The position numbers and the translations under genes were made by a program. Below, in pieces: positions 37,501 through 38,821 of a stretch of 38,821 nucleotides of DNA (the stretch's first letter is position 1; each line of letters opens with the position of its first letter). The DNA is from Oscillospiraceae bacterium (GTDB taxonomy: Bacteria > Bacillota > Clostridia > Oscillospirales > Oscillospiraceae): NCBI GenBank assembly GCA_902801295.1, contig CADCHN010000015.1:1-38821 (forward strand), written 5' to 3'. The notes beneath the pieces are model-generated. The model was not told the origin of the DNA, made no database searches, and was given only the letters and a program-made list of their open reading frames with translations.

Positions 37501-38469
37501 TCACCCATTAACTACTGACGAAATCTTGTTTTTACCCTTCATTTCTCCGCGTTTAAGAATTCTTTGATCTCTCCTGCCATTTTGACGTAGTCGTAGTGAT
37601 GCATCAAAATCCTCATGGGCTTTGACCCAGGCGATCTCGTAATCATCCCACTCGCCCTTTTCATGGGGTTGGGCAACGCCGTCTTTATACCATTCGGGCG
37701 TGTCTACGAACTGCAGGGTCGGCTGGGTCGGCATCGGCCTGCTGTTGATCAGCGCATGCGCCGCCAGGTAATTTTTCTCTTCACTGTAGACGTCATAGTT
37801 GCCGGTGTTTCTGACCTCCAGCTCTTTCAGGATGCGCACCTCTTTTTTGGTAAGCGCTTTGTCGAGTCCGTACAGGTCGGCGGTACGGACGTATCCCGTG
37901 ATGCTGTAAAACCGCTCGAGGAATCTATCCTCCCACCACAGTCGATCATAATTGAAATTGATCTCCGGGCAGTTGGCTATGTTCGCGTCGATCCCGATAA
38001 ACGCCTCCACTTCTTCCGGATACTTCTGCGCCCAGATCTCCGCGTCGTGTCCGCTCAGCGAATGGGCGCACAGGATGTACGGCGGCTTGATCTGCAGGAC
38101 AGACAGCGCTTTCCGGTACTGTTCCACGATGGTCTCATAATCCCGGTTTTCTCTCACAATGTCGCTCTGTCCATATCCAAACTTTTCGGGGACCACGATT
38201 TTGAACCGATCCTTCAGTTGGGTGAACAGCGGCTTAAAATCCAGGATCGGGCAGGTCCGGCTCAATCCCGGCAGGAACACGATCGTGCGGTCCCCCTGGC
38301 CGGTCACCAGGACGCTCATTCTGTGTCCATCGACTTCGATAAACTGCCCCAGCGGTTTTTTGATATATTTCCGGTTGATCGCCGTCACGGCACCATTGGC
38401 CAGCGCCAGGACCGGGGAGAAGACGACCACAGCGGCGGTTTCCAGTTTTTCCTTGATTTCTTCTTTCAT
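37501..38469 (-). CDS. Alpha/beta hydrolase, C-terminus frameshifted
   Basis: A 322-codon frame encoding an alpha/beta hydrolase. The N-terminus has a short hydrophobic segment (AAVVVFSPVLALANGAV), then RTIVFLPGLSRTCPILDF and the nucleophile elbow AHSLSG (Ser at about residue 152), with HEDF near the end as candidate for the catalytic His. After KAHEDF the frame reads improbable sequence (DASLRLRQNGRRDQR); in the next frame the same DNA reads MHHYDYVKMAGEIKEFLNAE then TGA at 37539-37541, a natural ending. One extra base in the A4/T4 run at 37606-37609 explains this. AGGAGAAAAAATC precedes the ATG. GC content looks lower than in the chromosome, fitting an element-borne gene. Substrate unknown. 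Confidence 0.82.
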   Translation of the reverse strand: MKEEIKEKLETAAVVVFSPVLALANGAVTAINRKYIKKPLGQFIEVDGHRMSVLVTGQGDRTIVFLPGLSRTCPILDFKPLFTQLKDRFKIVVPEKFGYGQSDIVRENRDYETIVEQYRKALSVLQIKPPYILCAHSLSGHDAEIWAQKYPEEVEAFIGIDANIANCPEINFNYDRLWWEDRFLERFYSITGYVRTADLYGLDKALTKKEVRILKELEVRNTGNYDVYSEEKNYLAAHALINSRPMPTQPTLQFVDTPEWYKDGVAQPHEKGEWDDYEIAWVKAHEDFDASLRLRQNGRRDQRILKRGEMKGKNKISSVVNG

Positions 38470-38554
38470 GATTTTTTCTCCTAATGTTAGTTGTTTGAAT
38501 GTATTTTCATCGCAGTTTCGAAATCAGTCTGTTTCCGAAAAAGAGCATAAAAAT

Positions 38555-38596
38555 ACCGCAGCGAAGCAGCTCCCGTCTGTGGCTGCGTCCTGCGGT
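38555..38596. other. Nested inverted repeats in non-coding DNA
   Basis: ACCGCAG (38555-38561) pairs with CTGCGGT (38590-38596), and inside it GCAGC (38566-38570) pairs with GCTGC (38582-38586). I see no gene in 38485-38785; the area holds this structure, a GATCTGC/GCAGATC hairpin at 38724-38741, and scattered short frames without support. Confidence 0.45.
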
Positions 38597-38785
38597 TCCC
38601 ACTATTCGAAAGTTACTCAAAAACGGCGCACAAAACCCGAGAGGCACGCCCCTCCAACATGCTCTGCGCCTCTATTCAGTTATCTGACGATAGATTTCTG
38701 AATCATCGGTTTTGATCCTTTCCGATCTGCTTGCGCAGATCATTTCCACATGCAAGATACCACACCCGCCGTCCCCTGTCAACAG

Positions 38786-38821
38786 AAAAGTCCCGGAAAC
38801 TGTTGAGTTTCCGGGACTTTT
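38786..38821. terminator. Hairpin terminator at the right edge
   Basis: AAAAGTCCCGGAAAC (38786-38800) pairs with GTTTCCGGGACTTTT (38807-38821) around TGTTGA; the window ends in the T-run. It probably closes a plus- or minus-strand gene lying beyond the window. Confidence 0.8.

Noticed and set aside
38499..38701. Short plus-strand frames at the right end
   Set aside because: Two overlapping frames in different phases, without ribosome binding sites, cover the inverted repeats; better explained as non-coding DNA.
1..38821. CRISPR array or defence system
   Set aside because: No regularly spaced repeats with unique spacers and no cas-, restriction- or toxin-like genes were seen.

Overview
The window looks like chromosomal DNA from a high-GC, strictly anaerobic member of the Clostridia, probably Oscillospirales-like. 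This is inferred from gene content and not from a marker gene: pyruvate:ferredoxin oxidoreductase, a K+-dependent membrane pyrophosphatase, an acetyl-CoA hydrolase/transferase-family CoA-transferase, a two-FeoA Feo locus with a Cys-rich FeoB partner, a DUF975 membrane protein, strong AGGAGG-type ribosome binding sites, and many TTGACA/TATAAT promoters with 16-18 bp spacers. Genes are compact, on both strands, and mostly separated by convergent hairpin terminators.

Layout. (1) 1-0.84 kb: the 3' part of a tyrosine integrase abuts tRNA-Leu(CAG), so an integrated element lies to the left. (2) 0.9-8.8 kb: DUF975 protein; RodA-type SEDS protein divergent from tsaE-tsaB-upp; glmS; then a LUD-domain protein with an ornithine-cyclodeaminase-like enzyme. 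(3) 8.9-13.4 kb: an operon for phosphatidylethanolamine synthesis (MprF-like membrane protein, pssA, psd), then mgtE with a long leader holding a putative 27-codon leader peptide. (4) 13.4-19.5 kb: an overlapping DUF4037/TPR pair, then a Fbp-type ABC importer (lipoprotein, fused permease, ATPase) behind a structured leader. (5) 19.5-28.2 kb, minus strand: HrcA/CIRCE-controlled Hsp20, DUF4867 plus CoA-transferase, nifJ, hppA. (6) 28.3-31.9 kb: DtxR-family regulator divergent from feoA-feoA-feoB and a FeoB-associated protein. (7) 32.1-37.4 kb: condensation-fold acyltransferase plus DUF6320 membrane protein, XRE-TPR regulator, secreted lipase-like hydrolase, membrane-spanning M28 peptidase. (8) 37.4 kb to the end: a bare 3' scrap of rpsI marks a probable second integration junction, followed by lower-GC DNA with a frameshifted alpha/beta hydrolase and structured non-coding sequence.

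How the parts fit. PFOR, the CoA-transferase and the pyrophosphatase form a fermentative carbon/energy block; PFOR and the CoA-transferase both work on acyl-CoA chemistry, and the pyrophosphatase recovers energy from pyrophosphate. The Feo locus supplies iron, which PFOR and other Fe-S enzymes need. RodA, GlmS, PssA/Psd and the MprF-like protein belong to envelope construction. The segment between the tRNA-Leu and rpsI junctions reads as native chromosome, with both flanks belonging to mobile elements that continue outside the window.

No single known defence, CRISPR or biosynthetic system is present. The most interesting points are the two element junctions, the structured leaders before mgtE and the ABC importer, the condensation-fold acyltransferase/DUF6320 pair, and the GTTAG-rich control region between the DtxR-family regulator and feo.
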